Source: a virus
Reading direction: 5' to 3' (one strand)
DNA length: 23,675 nucleotides
Virus record (IMG/VR): IMGVR_UViG_3300031706_000046
Span: 1 to 23,675 of that record
Notes under the pieces: generated by a model
Told to the model about the DNA's origin: nothing
The model's input: the letters and a program-made list of their open reading frames with translations, nothing else
Databases searched by the model: none
Translations under genes and position numbers: made by a program
In this document: in pieces, positions 1 through 8,579 of the stretch
Numbering within the stretch: the stretch's first letter is position 1
How the letters are laid out: every line of letters starts with the position of its first letter

Positions 1-1707
1 CACTACATACGCCGTATCCAAGAGTCTATGATTAGGGCTCCAGTAGTTATTCTTATTTAGCTCAGGGATAGTAGTTTGTAGCTTAAACTCTTCGTTCGCT
101 GATTTTTGAACTAAAAGGTCGTTTGCTTCTTGGTTAGGCTTACCTGTATGCACAAAGACTGTTGCAGGTGCGGTTGAACTACCTGAGGCGGCTAAACTAA
201 AGGTTGTTTCGTGCTGGAGGCCTTGGCCGCCTGAGGAGTTTAAGCTGTAACCAAAATTAGGCTGTGCATATACAGTATTCATTCCTCCTTCTCCACCTAT
301 ATTTATGTTGAGCTGAATATTTTGGCCGAAAAGATTAAAGTTGAGTAGACTACCTGATCTAGAGCTTGAGCCTGCAAGTACGTCGCCTTTATCGGCTCTA
401 CCGTAGCAAACCACCGCAGCGTCTGTAGCTACCGCTGCACTTCGAGCATTAGAGTCATTTAAGTCTAGGCATACGGTACTATTATCTTCTACGTGTATAT
501 CATATATACCTCCGATTTCTCCCTCACAAAAAGCGTGTGCAACATACACTTCTTTCGCGTTGGAGGATAGAATATCTGCAAATACCGGTATACTATCTAC
601 TTTTTGAATTCCGTAAACAACGGGCAAAGACTGCGCACTTAGATTAAACTGTAAGTCAACCTCTCTATCTACTTCGACTTGGTACTCTACTGTTTTCTTT
701 CCGCCAATAAGACCTGCAAAACCTCCTCGCTTTTTCATTTTGTAGCGAGTTTCTTGAGCTTGGAAAGTTGCAATAAGATTTATTGATCTTTCTGCGTGTG
801 CAAAACCTGCGTCAAATTCATATTCGGGACGTATAAGCGCATCTACATCAGAACGCCCTGTAGTGCTTAGAGCTCTGTGAGCTGAGTCAGATGTCATACG
901 ACTTTGTACACGAACGAAATCACCCCAATGCGAGGTAAGATTCCAAGAAACCTTTGAACTCTTAAAGGCGTCTTCCGCTATAGATCCTTTTGAGATAATG
1001 CCTCTAAATATAAGAAAAGGTTTTCCTATAATCACCCCTGTTTCAGGATTAGAGTGCGCTCTGTAAATCATGACCTCTCGGTTAACATAGTTTACATAGT
1101 TTGTTGCTTCTTTATTTCCAATTAAAGAACTTATCTCTTCGGATGCAAAAGAAAGCGTATATACTTGATTACTAGATACGGCTGTTAAAGAGGTATCCAT
1201 AGGTGTTAAGGATACTGTTTTATTATCGTTAGTAAATTTATTTATTCTTACATACTTATTATTATTAGCATTACCAGTACTTTCTAGAAGCAATACATCG
1301 CCTTCTTGGTATCCCGCTTCTAATAGATCAGTAGTGGTTGTCATGCTTGACGTTGTAAAAGCAGCATTTGTAGTTATGACAGTGCCAAGAGCAGTACCTG
1401 AAAGTACTAGACTCATGTTAGAGGCTTTTGCCTGTGTAGTTTCGTTCACAGTACCTACACTTAATACTTTGTTGGCGACGTAAGTCTGCGAACCGTTAAG
1501 ATTTTGTTTAGAATCTTTAGAAAGGTCATCAAAGTCTACATTAATTGAGGCATCTGTAATATAGGCGTAGTCTGTAGCCTTGCCAGAGACAAAGCCAGAA
1601 GAAGCCACTGCTTTAGGCTTCTCAAATTTTATTAGGTGAAAATAGGAATACGGAACGTTATCCGTAAGTGCTGTTTTTAAATCGTCATCAAGAGTTCTAT
1701 CTGCCAT
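1..1707 (-). CDS. Tail hub/tip protein, partial (C-terminus off left edge)
   Basis: The frame is open without a stop from an ATG at 1707 to the left edge (569 codons). The ATG lies three bases after the stop of the distal tail gene, with an AGGAGG about 14 bases upstream. Residues about 1-290 look like the N-terminal beta-rich part of tail-tip proteins (lambda gpL or DUF2163-like: 'LIFRGIISKGSI', then 'VSWNLTSHWGDFVRVQ'). The later part resembles the start of lambda gpJ-type hubs ('AHAFCEGEIGGIYDIHVED'), followed by a Gly/Ser/Asn-rich stretch and 'NHRLLDTAYVV' at the edge. Such a protein would form the central tail hub that contacts the host and closes the tube. The position directly after tape measure and distal tail genes agrees. 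The family assignment rests on motif resemblance; that it is a structural tail-tip protein is fairly sure, while the gpL/gpJ fusion reading is an inference. Confidence 0.75.
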   Translation of the reverse strand, partial: MADRTLDDDLKTALTDNVPYSYFHLIKFEKPKAVASSGFVSGKATDYAYITDASINVDFDDLSKDSKQNLNGSQTYVANKVLSVGTVNETTQAKASNMSLVLSGTALGTVITTNAAFTTSSMTTTTDLLEAGYQEGDVLLLESTGNANNNKYVRINKFTNDNKTVSLTPMDTSLTAVSSNQVYTLSFASEEISSLIGNKEATNYVNYVNREVMIYRAHSNPETGVIIGKPFLIFRGIISKGSIAEDAFKSSKVSWNLTSHWGDFVRVQSRMTSDSAHRALSTTGRSDVDALIRPEYEFDAGFAHAERSINLIATFQAQETRYKMKKRGGFAGLIGGKKTVEYQVEVDREVDLQFNLSAQSLPVVYGIQKVDSIPVFADILSSNAKEVYVAHAFCEGEIGGIYDIHVEDNSTVCLDLNDSNARSAAVATDAAVVCYGRADKGDVLAGSSSRSGSLLNFNLFGQNIQLNINIGGEGGMNTVYAQPNFGYSLNSSGGQGLQHETTFSLAASGSSTAPATVFVHTGKPNQEANDLLVQKSANEEFKLQTTIPELNKNNYWSPNHRLLDTAYVV

Positions 1708-1710
1708 GAT

Positions 1711-2349
1711 CTAGTTACTAACCTCCTCAAGTTTTAGCGAAAAGCTATATAAGTTATTTGTGTTTAGTGTGTACTCTCGCGTATCCGAGGTTTGAATTAC
1801 TTTGAGTTTTGGGTCTGCAAAGTTTAAAGACGCACCGCCGACCACTGCTTTTGCAAGGCCGGGACTAATTGTTAAAGCTGTACCATTTACTTGAGTTACT
1901 ACATATGCTTTTGTATGCGCGCTATCCTGACTATCCGCGATAGTAAACAACATGCCGGGTTTTATAGCGGTACCTCCAGATCCTGCAGACGTAACGGCAG
2001 TTGATCCTGCAGCTACAGTACTCGCTATAGTTCTACTGGTAGGGCCTTGTGCTCTGTACTGAGGCAAGGATACAAGAAAAGGTGTTAATGTTCCTCTTTT
2101 ATGGAGAAGAAAGTTATAAATAGGATCAAAGTCATCTTTTGTAAGAGGGTTATAAGTAATACTAATGTCCCACTTATGATAAACATGAGAGCGAGTTATA
2201 ACTCTTCCTGAGTTTGTTCTATCTCTCATTACAGGCTGAACAGCGGCAAGCTTTACCGAAGCAAAACCCGGCCCATAAGTACCGGAAGAATCGTTTCCAG
2301 CATCATTTATTCTGTTGTTTGGATCTGGTAAAGTATTTTGAACAGCCAT
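1711..2349 (-). CDS. Distal tail protein (Dit / lambda gpM-like)
   Basis: A 212-aa protein between the tape measure and the hub, the usual place of the distal tail protein that joins the tube to the tip. Residues about 50-100 have the pattern of these proteins: 'HKWDISITYNPLTKDDFDP', then a helix and 'KRGTLTPFLVSLPQY'. The middle (about 105-175) is a Thr/Ser/Gly/Val-rich beta segment, and the end returns to a beta strand ('LYSFSLKLEEVS'), giving the two halves of a Dit-like fold. The ATG at 2349 follows the tape-measure stop, with TAGGAG about 12 bases upstream that overlaps that stop. Function is inferred from position and pattern; no catalytic motif is expected. Confidence 0.65.
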   Translation of the reverse strand: MAVQNTLPDPNNRINDAGNDSSGTYGPGFASVKLAAVQPVMRDRTNSGRVITRSHVYHKWDISITYNPLTKDDFDPIYNFLLHKRGTLTPFLVSLPQYRAQGPTSRTIASTVAAGSTAVTSAGSGGTAIKPGMLFTIADSQDSAHTKAYVVTQVNGTALTISPGLAKAVVGGASLNFADPKLKVIQTSDTREYTLNTNNLYSFSLKLEEVSN

Positions 2350-2363
2350 TTTTATTTATTCTC

Positions 2364-5300
2364 CTATCGGGACATGTCTGCGCTATCTGACATAATGTCA
2401 ACGCCTTCTAAGAACATCTCTCCATGTGCATTTGCGGACTCTCTTATCATCCCGATTATGTTTCCTCGTTGTGTCATTAGTAAGTCTTCTACACCCGCAG
2501 CGTCTACTGCATTGATTGAGAAGTTTACATTTGTTGTTCCGCCGGTACTTTGACCTGAAGGTATAATTTCTCCTGGAGTTTCGGGCATAAATAGCTCTGG
2601 TCCTTGCTCTCCAACTACGTAGCCTCCACCGGCTCTGTGCTTGTATCCTGAGAATGCGCTTTTCGGTGTATAGTTAGTCATACCACTTCCGGTTCCACTC
2701 TCTCCGCGAGCATAGCCTAACTCACCAGAAGGGCTGCGTGCTGAAGCCATGTCTACGGAGTTTTGACGATTGCCTACGCTCACGGCAGAGACTGCGGGAG
2801 CAGACGCCGCTCCCCCTCCTCCTCCTTGAAAAGAGCTTCCCGCAACAATAGCTATAGAAGCGGCCCCTATGGCTGCAATAGCGCCTCCTATACCTGCAAA
2901 GACGGAAGCAAATGTGATAGGAGCTGCCGGGCCGGTAGCGGCCGCAGCTGATGCGGCGGCTTGGGCGGCAGATACCATAGCCGCTGCTGTAGAAATAGCT
3001 ATTTGTGCCATTTGCATTTTTTTATTTATTTCAAAAGCTTTTTTCTGTGCTGCTACTTTCTTTTTCTCCATCATTGTTATTTTTGCTACTGATCCCGCGG
3101 ACTTTCCGTCTCTTTTCTTTTCTGCCGCTATTTCTTGGTCTATTCCTGCTATTCTTCCGGCGCTGCTAGCCGCCAAAGTCTGGCTCAGCATACTAAGAGC
3201 AGCACCTGCGACCTGTAGCTTGCCTATCGTTTCTGTAGCTGATATTTCTGCTGCACTTAAGCCCTCAGTCATGCCTTCTGAAATGCTGTGTGACATATTC
3301 AGGAAAGCGCTTTGAATAGCCATAGCACCTCCAGATAGGGCGGATACAAGCTCTCCATCAGGTCCAAGAGTTTTTAACTTCTCAAGCATAGGGTCTAACT
3401 GGTTTATTGAAGCCGCCATTGTTGCAACTGCTCCACCTGTTTTGCTTAAACCTTCGGCAGGATCTCCGGCGTCCATAGTATTCTTTATTCTTTCTGCTGT
3501 AGTATCTCCTGTACCGGAAGCAGTTATGGCAGCTTTAGAGACTGCAGATTGTTTAGTTGCTCCTTCTAAGTCTAGGTCTGATGCTTGTGTAAGAGCATTA
3601 CTAATAACCGCATTCATTCTTGCTTGGAACACTTTCGGGAAAGTTGACAAAAGACCATCAAAATCCGCGCTTAAAGAACCTTCTTTCATTCCAAGCTCTT
3701 TTTCTACAATAGTAGCACGAGCTTTTTGAAGTTTAGTTTGTGCTACAAGTAGTTGCTTTTCTAATTCTATGGCATGTAGTTTGCCTGACATTTCTTGAAA
3801 AATAAGTTCTTTTCTTTTCTGTTCCGTAGCTTTAAATTGCTTTAACTCATCAAGAGGTGTAAAGTCTCTTCCTGTTTTCATTTTTGCCATTCTTGCTTGG
3901 TTCTCAGCACGCTTCATACCGTCTAATGCTATTTGTTTCTCTGCGGCGGCTATCTGCGTAGTAAGACCAAGTATCTTCTGTGCGTGCTTAATGCCTTCAA
4001 TACCGGATCTCAAAGTGTCTACAGCAGTATTTGCTCTTGCTGCATCTATTACTGCTAACTCTCTGGTTATCTCTGCCAGACGATCTTTCTTGCTTGTTTG
4101 CATTTCTAAAGTGTTATATGTTTCTTGTTCGGCTTTTAGCGAGGCTTCTTTAGAGGTTCGAACTTGCTCTTCCAAACCGATTAAAACTTTTGTAGCTTGT
4201 TCGTTTCCTGCTGCAAATTCTTTTACTTTGCCCATTTCTACTTTGAGTCTTTTTTGTACTTGTACTTGCTTAAGCATCATATCTTTTTGCTTAGTTACGT
4301 GTGCTGTCAGTGCTGCTTGAACCGACGTCAAGCTCATGCTGTCTACTACTTCGTCTGCGAAATTCAAAGTGTCTTTTGCAAACTTACGAAGAGTCTCCTC
4401 TAGTTTAGGGACCTGCTTCAAAAAAGCATCTAATCCCATTCCGCCTGTTGAACCTGCTTGTGCCATTTCATTTGTTAAGTTTCTTTGAGCCTTAATTACT
4501 CCATCAAAAGCATGGGATCCTTTATCTCCAAGATCTGTAATTTCTTTGCGGAAGTCATTATAAACTTGCTTTGCAGCATCTACCGAAGAAATCACTTCTT
4601 TGTTTTTACCCAACAAAGTATCTGTTTCTGTAATAAGCTGGTCGTAGCTCATTCCTTCACCCTCTTTGTTGGCTTCTTTGAATTTTTGTTTTAGAGCCTC
4701 TAAGCCTACTACAGTTCCTGCTAATTCTTCCTTTAAAACATCGTTGCCTTTAATTTTGCGGATTGCATCCTCTAAAACTAAGATACCCTCTGCTTCGCGG
4801 GCTAAACCTATAGTTGTTTTTAGTTCTTTGTGTTCTGCACGGGCACCGTCAAGTCTCGCCTGCAAGTTTGCCATATGCTGTTGAAAAGGAGGGTAAGCCG
4901 CTTCTCCGGCTTCTGTATATTTTTTTGTTACTTTGTCCAGTTCTTTTTCAAGGTCTAAAGCTTTTTGCTTGCTTTCGACTAATTTTTCTGAGTTCATCTC
5001 ATTTGCTGCTGCTTTCATAGCAGAGAAAGCAGAAGAAACTTGCTCAACAACACCCACCTGAACTCTCATAGTAGCAATAAATTTTTCAGCTTCAGAGGTA
5101 TTCCTTCCTAAAGTGTCTGCAAGTTGGTCGCCGATACCGTCAAAACTATTAAAAGCTTCTGTGGCTTTAGCAGCAGCTTTTGCAAGCTTGTCTTTTTCAA
5201 AAAGCTTGCTCAAAAGAGGGTATAATATAGAGGCTACCATTATTAGCTGGCCTACAACAGGGACAGCATTAAGCATAGCAGTACCAAATAACTTTGCGCC

Positions 5301-6767
5301 ATTGCCTGCAACTCTAAAGCCTATAGTTAGTTTATTCAGGGCTCCGGTGGCCTTTGCTACGTCTTTTGATTGCTTACCCACAGAAGCAGCTGCGATCTTA
5401 AAACCGTCAAGTGCACCTGCCCCTTCCATCATCTTGAAAGCTGCTGATGTTTTTCGAGACGTAGAGCTCATACCTTTTGCTTTGCCTAAAGCACCTCCGG
5501 CACTAGATCCTGCTTTTTCTTGTTTTTGTAGTGCAATTAGCTCTGCTTTTAACTGCTTTATTTGATTGATTTCAGTTTGTTTCTGTGCTTGATTTTTGAG
5601 GGCACCTGCATCAAGATTTTTCTGTCTACGGGCCTCAGTCGCACTCAGTTTAACAATAGCATCTTTTAGCTGTGCGGCACTTACAGTGCCTTTTCTCAAA
5701 CTGGTCTCCATAGTAGATAAACTTTTAGGAGCAAATTTAAACGAAGAAACTGCTTTTGCAGATTTCTGAAAAGCGTTAGTAGTTTTTGCAGCAAGTCTGG
5801 TAGCTTCCTGACTTGTGGCCCTGGCCATCTTTCGTGCGGCATCTGCCGAAGCAGTAATTGCAGGCACAATTTGACTTACTAAAGTTCCTGCGAACATAGT
5901 CACAGCAGCCATAAGAGCTACTGGATTAGAAGATAGTATATTGGCAATAGGCTCGAGCGCGACGTTTATAACGTTAATTGCGGTGTTTGATAAGTTAGAG
6001 AAAGATGCGGATAATTTGTCATAGGGGTTTACGTCTACTGCTTCTGCTAATGCTCCAAACTTTTTCAAGCCCTGCTCATTAGTAGCAGTTAGGAATGCCA
6101 TGCGTCTCTCGTACTGGGTAAGATCTTTTGCGTTTTTGTTAAGAGTAATAGCGAATTCTGCTACAGCATCATCTAAGCGAACCATGATACCTAATTCATC
6201 CAAGATCTCTGGCTCCAATTTTGCGGTACCTCTTACTAAACGATCCATGGCATCTGTCATGTCTCTTCCCAAGGCTACGGAAGCACCCTTGGCGACTTTA
6301 GTAAGATCTGCTAATTGTGCAGTAGAAAAGCCCGCACTTACAGCAAGAGCTGTAGAACGCATAGAAGCTTCTGTAGAGATTGCTGCTCCTGTTATGTCTT
6401 TAAGTCTTTCAGCCACAACGGAGAGGTTTGTACCTGCAGCATTACCTACACGTAGCAAGCCTTCTTCGAGTAAACGAAGAGAGGCTGCTTTAGATAGTGC
6501 TCCAAAGAGTGCGGTAAGTGCAAAGACGTTTGCAGCAAGTGTTGCATAAGCAGGAACAAGACCACCGCTGATACCAGTGGTCATCTTCGAGAAAGCTTTA
6601 GTGCTATTAGAGGTCGCTCCTATAACACCTTTCTGTTGCTTATTGTGCTGTGCAGAGGCATCTGTGGCTTTCTTAGTAGACTTAGCAGCTTTCTCAGCTC
6701 CCTTTGCTATTTTGCCCAGACTTCCGTCTTCATTAACTTTGTACGTTACCGTAATCGTATCAGCCAC
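2364..6767 (-). CDS. Tail tape measure protein
   Basis: A 1467-aa protein, the longest in the window and placed right after the G/T tail chaperones. It sets tail length and is expelled into the cell envelope on infection. The N-terminus is Lys/Ala/Thr-rich; hydrophobic segments lie near residues 68-95 and 495-525 and in a long Ala/Ile-rich stretch in the last 200 residues; the centre (about 540-1050) is charged heptad-like helix. The C-terminus has 'GGYVVGEQGPELFMP', common at the end of tape measures. At 0.15 nm per residue the tail would be about 220 nm. The start is GTG, not ATG: the upstream gene's TAG and this GTG overlap as TAGTG, which indicates translational coupling. Many antisense open frames across it are shadows. 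Confidence 0.95.
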   Translation of the reverse strand: MADTITVTYKVNEDGSLGKIAKGAEKAAKSTKKATDASAQHNKQQKGVIGATSNSTKAFSKMTTGISGGLVPAYATLAANVFALTALFGALSKAASLRLLEEGLLRVGNAAGTNLSVVAERLKDITGAAISTEASMRSTALAVSAGFSTAQLADLTKVAKGASVALGRDMTDAMDRLVRGTAKLEPEILDELGIMVRLDDAVAEFAITLNKNAKDLTQYERRMAFLTATNEQGLKKFGALAEAVDVNPYDKLSASFSNLSNTAINVINVALEPIANILSSNPVALMAAVTMFAGTLVSQIVPAITASADAARKMARATSQEATRLAAKTTNAFQKSAKAVSSFKFAPKSLSTMETSLRKGTVSAAQLKDAIVKLSATEARRQKNLDAGALKNQAQKQTEINQIKQLKAELIALQKQEKAGSSAGGALGKAKGMSSTSRKTSAAFKMMEGAGALDGFKIAAASVGKQSKDVAKATGALNKLTIGFRVAGNGAKLFGTAMLNAVPVVGQLIMVASILYPLLSKLFEKDKLAKAAAKATEAFNSFDGIGDQLADTLGRNTSEAEKFIATMRVQVGVVEQVSSAFSAMKAAANEMNSEKLVESKQKALDLEKELDKVTKKYTEAGEAAYPPFQQHMANLQARLDGARAEHKELKTTIGLAREAEGILVLEDAIRKIKGNDVLKEELAGTVVGLEALKQKFKEANKEGEGMSYDQLITETDTLLGKNKEVISSVDAAKQVYNDFRKEITDLGDKGSHAFDGVIKAQRNLTNEMAQAGSTGGMGLDAFLKQVPKLEETLRKFAKDTLNFADEVVDSMSLTSVQAALTAHVTKQKDMMLKQVQVQKRLKVEMGKVKEFAAGNEQATKVLIGLEEQVRTSKEASLKAEQETYNTLEMQTSKKDRLAEITRELAVIDAARANTAVDTLRSGIEGIKHAQKILGLTTQIAAAEKQIALDGMKRAENQARMAKMKTGRDFTPLDELKQFKATEQKRKELIFQEMSGKLHAIELEKQLLVAQTKLQKARATIVEKELGMKEGSLSADFDGLLSTFPKVFQARMNAVISNALTQASDLDLEGATKQSAVSKAAITASGTGDTTAERIKNTMDAGDPAEGLSKTGGAVATMAASINQLDPMLEKLKTLGPDGELVSALSGGAMAIQSAFLNMSHSISEGMTEGLSAAEISATETIGKLQVAGAALSMLSQTLAASSAGRIAGIDQEIAAEKKRDGKSAGSVAKITMMEKKKVAAQKKAFEINKKMQMAQIAISTAAAMVSAAQAAASAAAATGPAAPITFASVFAGIGGAIAAIGAASIAIVAGSSFQGGGGGAASAPAVSAVSVGNRQNSVDMASARSPSGELGYARGESGTGSGMTNYTPKSAFSGYKHRAGGGYVVGEQGPELFMPETPGEIIPSGQSTGGTTNVNFSINAVDAAGVEDLLMTQRGNIIGMIRESANAHGEMFLEGVDIMSDSADMSR

Positions 6768-7087
6768 TAGTGTTTTCTCTTTAGCTTCTCCCTCTCTCTT
6801 TTAAGTTGTTCTTGAGAATGGTTGATAGCCCTTGATTCTAGATAAGTTAGAATCTCTAAAAATAGTTCTTTGTCTTCAACCTCGTAAATATCCATATAGT
6901 GAGGTAGGTTTGTAAAATCTTTCCCTAGATAGCCTATGTCTGGAACTACCTTGTCTCCTAGCATACTGAAAGTATTCATTGCATCTATTGCTATAGAAGG
7001 GAAGTCTTCGAAGTCAGGAGGTATCTCATCTTCGTTCGGCTCTTGCCCCATCTGTTCACACATTTTAAAGTAACGCTCTCGCGTCAT
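6767..7087 (-). CDS. Tail assembly chaperone, T domain (likely made as a G-T frameshift product)
   Basis: An acidic helical protein of 106 aa if started at the ATG at 7087 ('MTRERYFKMCEQMG', then 'EIPPDFEDFP', and a basic end). It sits between the G gene and the tape measure, where siphophages encode the T domain of the G/GT chaperone pair that coats the tape measure during tail assembly. The ATG has no convincing Shine-Dalgarno sequence. The same frame stays open upstream to a stop at 7163-7165 and reads sensible helix ('QLLNRLEKYFKNSDSK') into the end of the G gene. I infer that it is normally made by +1 or -2 frameshifting from G, adding about 25 residues before M1. The stop overlaps the GTG of the tape measure. 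Confidence 0.75.
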   Translation of the reverse strand: MTRERYFKMCEQMGQEPNEDEIPPDFEDFPSIAIDAMNTFSMLGDKVVPDIGYLGKDFTNLPHYMDIYEVEDKELFLEILTYLESRAINHSQEQLKREREKLKRKH

Positions 7088-7097
7088 CTTTGAATCA

Positions 7098-7162
7098 CTA
7101 TTCTTGAAGTACTTTTCCAGCCGGTTTAGGAGCTGGTCCTTTTGGCTTTGAACGAAAGTTCT
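7098..7162 (-). other. Candidate +1/-2 programmed frameshift zone between G and T
   Basis: The T frame is open from 7162, and the G frame closes at the TAG at 7098-7100, so any shift must happen in these 65 bases. T is offset by +1 (equal to -2) from G. Two in-frame Lys codons followed by G, at 7140-7142 (CCA AAA G) and 7113-7115 (GGA AAA G), would let tRNA-Lys re-pair from AAA to AAG in a +1 slip. No perfect -1 heptamer is seen, and -1 would not reach the T frame. Which site is used is unknown. Confidence 0.5.
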
Positions 7163-7547
7163 CTAGATCAAAGACTACCTCGTTGAGCCATGTGTCAAAT
7201 TCAGTTGAAGAACTGACAAGAGTCTCGGCATTATCTTCGCTGAACTCTAGCTCTTTGGAGGCATCTTGCCCGTCTATGTCTACTAAAAGTAGTGTTTCTA
7301 GGTGTGCAAGTGTTAAGCCTTTCCAGTTTTTAATTACAGACCTTGAAAATTCTGTTATAAACTTTTCTTCGTCTAAGTTTTCTACCGCTTGACGTGTTTT
7401 ACGATCGTACTTAGTAGTAGTACATTTTTTACGTAGCCCTGTAAGCTCTTTTCGTGAAAGGTTAGCAACCTCTACTTCAAAACCTTTAAGACCTGGAAAG
7501 TCAACCCAAACTGCTTTGGTATCAACCATTAATTTTTTTAAATCCAT
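7098..7547 (-). CDS. Tail assembly chaperone G
   Basis: A 149-aa protein directly upstream of the T frame and the tape measure. It contains 'DFPGLKGFEVEVANLSRKEL', then 'KKCTTTKYDRKTRQ' and an acidic helical half, the pattern of gpG-type tail chaperones that keep the tape measure soluble before tube polymerisation. The C-terminal 20 residues are Pro/Lys-rich ('RSKPKGPAPKPAGK'), typical of a linker crossed by the ribosome before a frameshift into T. The ATG at 7547 has AAGGAAT about 10 bases upstream; a second Met (residue 7) lacks as good a site. The assignment rests on gene order and pattern. Confidence 0.75.
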   Translation of the reverse strand: MDLKKLMVDTKAVWVDFPGLKGFEVEVANLSRKELTGLRKKCTTTKYDRKTRQAVENLDEEKFITEFSRSVIKNWKGLTLAHLETLLLVDIDGQDASKELEFSEDNAETLVSSSTEFDTWLNEVVFDLENFRSKPKGPAPKPAGKVLQE

Positions 7548-7566
7548 CGTTTTTTATTCCTTATTT

Positions 7567-8481
7567 CTAGTTAAGTGTGATTTTAGTACCGAGATCGGTA
7601 ACGTTGTCGTTCATTTTCCAATCATACGCCTGAGTATAAACATCTGCTACAGTGTTTCTATTTGTAAAAGTACAGTGTGCAAGGTTAAACTTAAAGCCTC
7701 TAAAGTCTGTATTTGACTCGCCGTTACCGGCTGTTATAACAACAGTTACATCTTCTTTCCAACTTTGAACGTCGGAGTTGGAAGTGTTTGTAACATACTG
7801 CCCTATAGAACCTGAGAGTATTCTTTTTTCAAGAGTAAATTGAGAGGGATACATAGAGGTAGCTGCATTAGTTACGCTCAACGCATTATTGACAGTCTCA
7901 TAAGGTATCCACTTTACTTCGTTTTGAAGCTCTATAGAACACTTATAAAGGCCAGAAGAAAGATTATCGCCGTCTATAGAAACTGCTAGCTCTTTTGTTA
8001 GTTGGTAATCTCTAGTGCCCCGTGAAGGCAAGGAGACTCCATCTAAAAGAGTAGTTCCTCTAGTTAGCTTTGATGCTTCACCTGCTAGTGTCAACTTGAG
8101 ATTCTCTAATTTCTCAATTATGAATGTCCCATTAGTTATAACACAAGTTTCAAGCTTATAAACATCATTCGGTAGCTTTATGTATAGAGTAAAGGTATTT
8201 AAAGTATAAGTACCGGTTTTGTAATCCACCAAAAGATTAAACACAACATCTAAAGCACTTTGTGTTATCATTGGTATTTTCATCTCAAAGTTTGCAGGAT
8301 TAGCTTTTTTAATGTTAGATGCTTCGTGCATCTTGTGCTGCTCGTGCAAAGTTTTTTGAGGATATGTCTTATCCGTAAAAGTTTGACTAAAACTTAGCTC
8401 AGGGCCTACGTCTAGTCTATGGTAAGATGAACCGTCATAAAGGTAGACCTCCGCTTCTTTATTGAAATTGAAATTAGCCAT
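7567..8481 (-). CDS. Second tail-tube-like protein
   Basis: A 304-aa, beta-rich protein downstream of the larger tube protein and apparently its diverged paralogue. Both have an N-terminal '-SFSQ-' strand at similar depth followed by a polar loop and 'PA', and both have a late segment of the form R-x-(I/L)-S-G-S-x3-Y-(L/V)-(S/T)-N ('RILSGSIGQYV' here, 'RSISGSFTCYL' in the other). It could be a minor tube subunit, a ring at one end of the tube, or a tube decoration. Its start has GGAG five bases from the ATG, directly after the U-tract of a terminator hairpin, so its level is probably set by promoter P4 and by read-through. It lies just before the tail chaperone genes. Confidence 0.6.
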   Translation of the reverse strand: MANFNFNKEAEVYLYDGSSYHRLDVGPELSFSQTFTDKTYPQKTLHEQHKMHEASNIKKANPANFEMKIPMITQSALDVVFNLLVDYKTGTYTLNTFTLYIKLPNDVYKLETCVITNGTFIIEKLENLKLTLAGEASKLTRGTTLLDGVSLPSRGTRDYQLTKELAVSIDGDNLSSGLYKCSIELQNEVKWIPYETVNNALSVTNAATSMYPSQFTLEKRILSGSIGQYVTNTSNSDVQSWKEDVTVVITAGNGESNTDFRGFKFNLAHCTFTNRNTVADVYTQAYDWKMNDNVTDLGTKITLN

Positions 8482-8493
8482 AATTCTCCGGAT

Positions 8494-8520
8494 AAAAAAA
8501 GGGGCTCGAAAAAGAGCCCC
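8494..8520 (-). terminator. Intrinsic terminator between the two tail-tube genes
   Basis: Read on the minus strand, GGGGCTC and GAGCCCC form a perfect 7-bp stem around a TTTTTC loop, followed by seven T. It would end transcripts of the head and major tube genes. It also lies about 15 bases downstream of the predicted start point of promoter P4, so it may act as an attenuator for the downstream tail genes. Confidence 0.85.
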
Positions 8521-8541
8521 TTCTAACTTTTTCTACTTCAT

Positions 8542-8570
8542 AGTATAGTCCAAAAGACCTCCTATGTCAA
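8542..8570 (-). promoter_or_regulatory. Promoter P4, sigma70 type
   Basis: On the minus strand TTGACA (8565-8570), exactly 17 bases, then TATACT (8542-8547). An A/T-rich tract precedes the -35 box. The predicted start is near 8535. It starts ten bases after the major tube gene's stop and points into the second tube gene, but the terminator at 8494-8520 comes first. Confidence 0.8.
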
Positions 8571-8579
8571 GAAATATTT

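Noticed and set aside
2869-3315. 148-codon plus-strand frame rich in Ala inside the tape measure gene
   Set aside because: It is antisense to an Ala-rich coding region, has low-complexity composition, no ribosome site and no neighbours on that strand.
3644-3649. TTGACA on the plus strand
   Set aside because: No -10 box at proper distance, inside the tape measure gene, and no plus-strand gene follows.
5113-5565. 150-codon plus-strand frame inside the tape measure gene
   Set aside because: Antisense shadow of a well-supported gene; composition mirrors the other strand.
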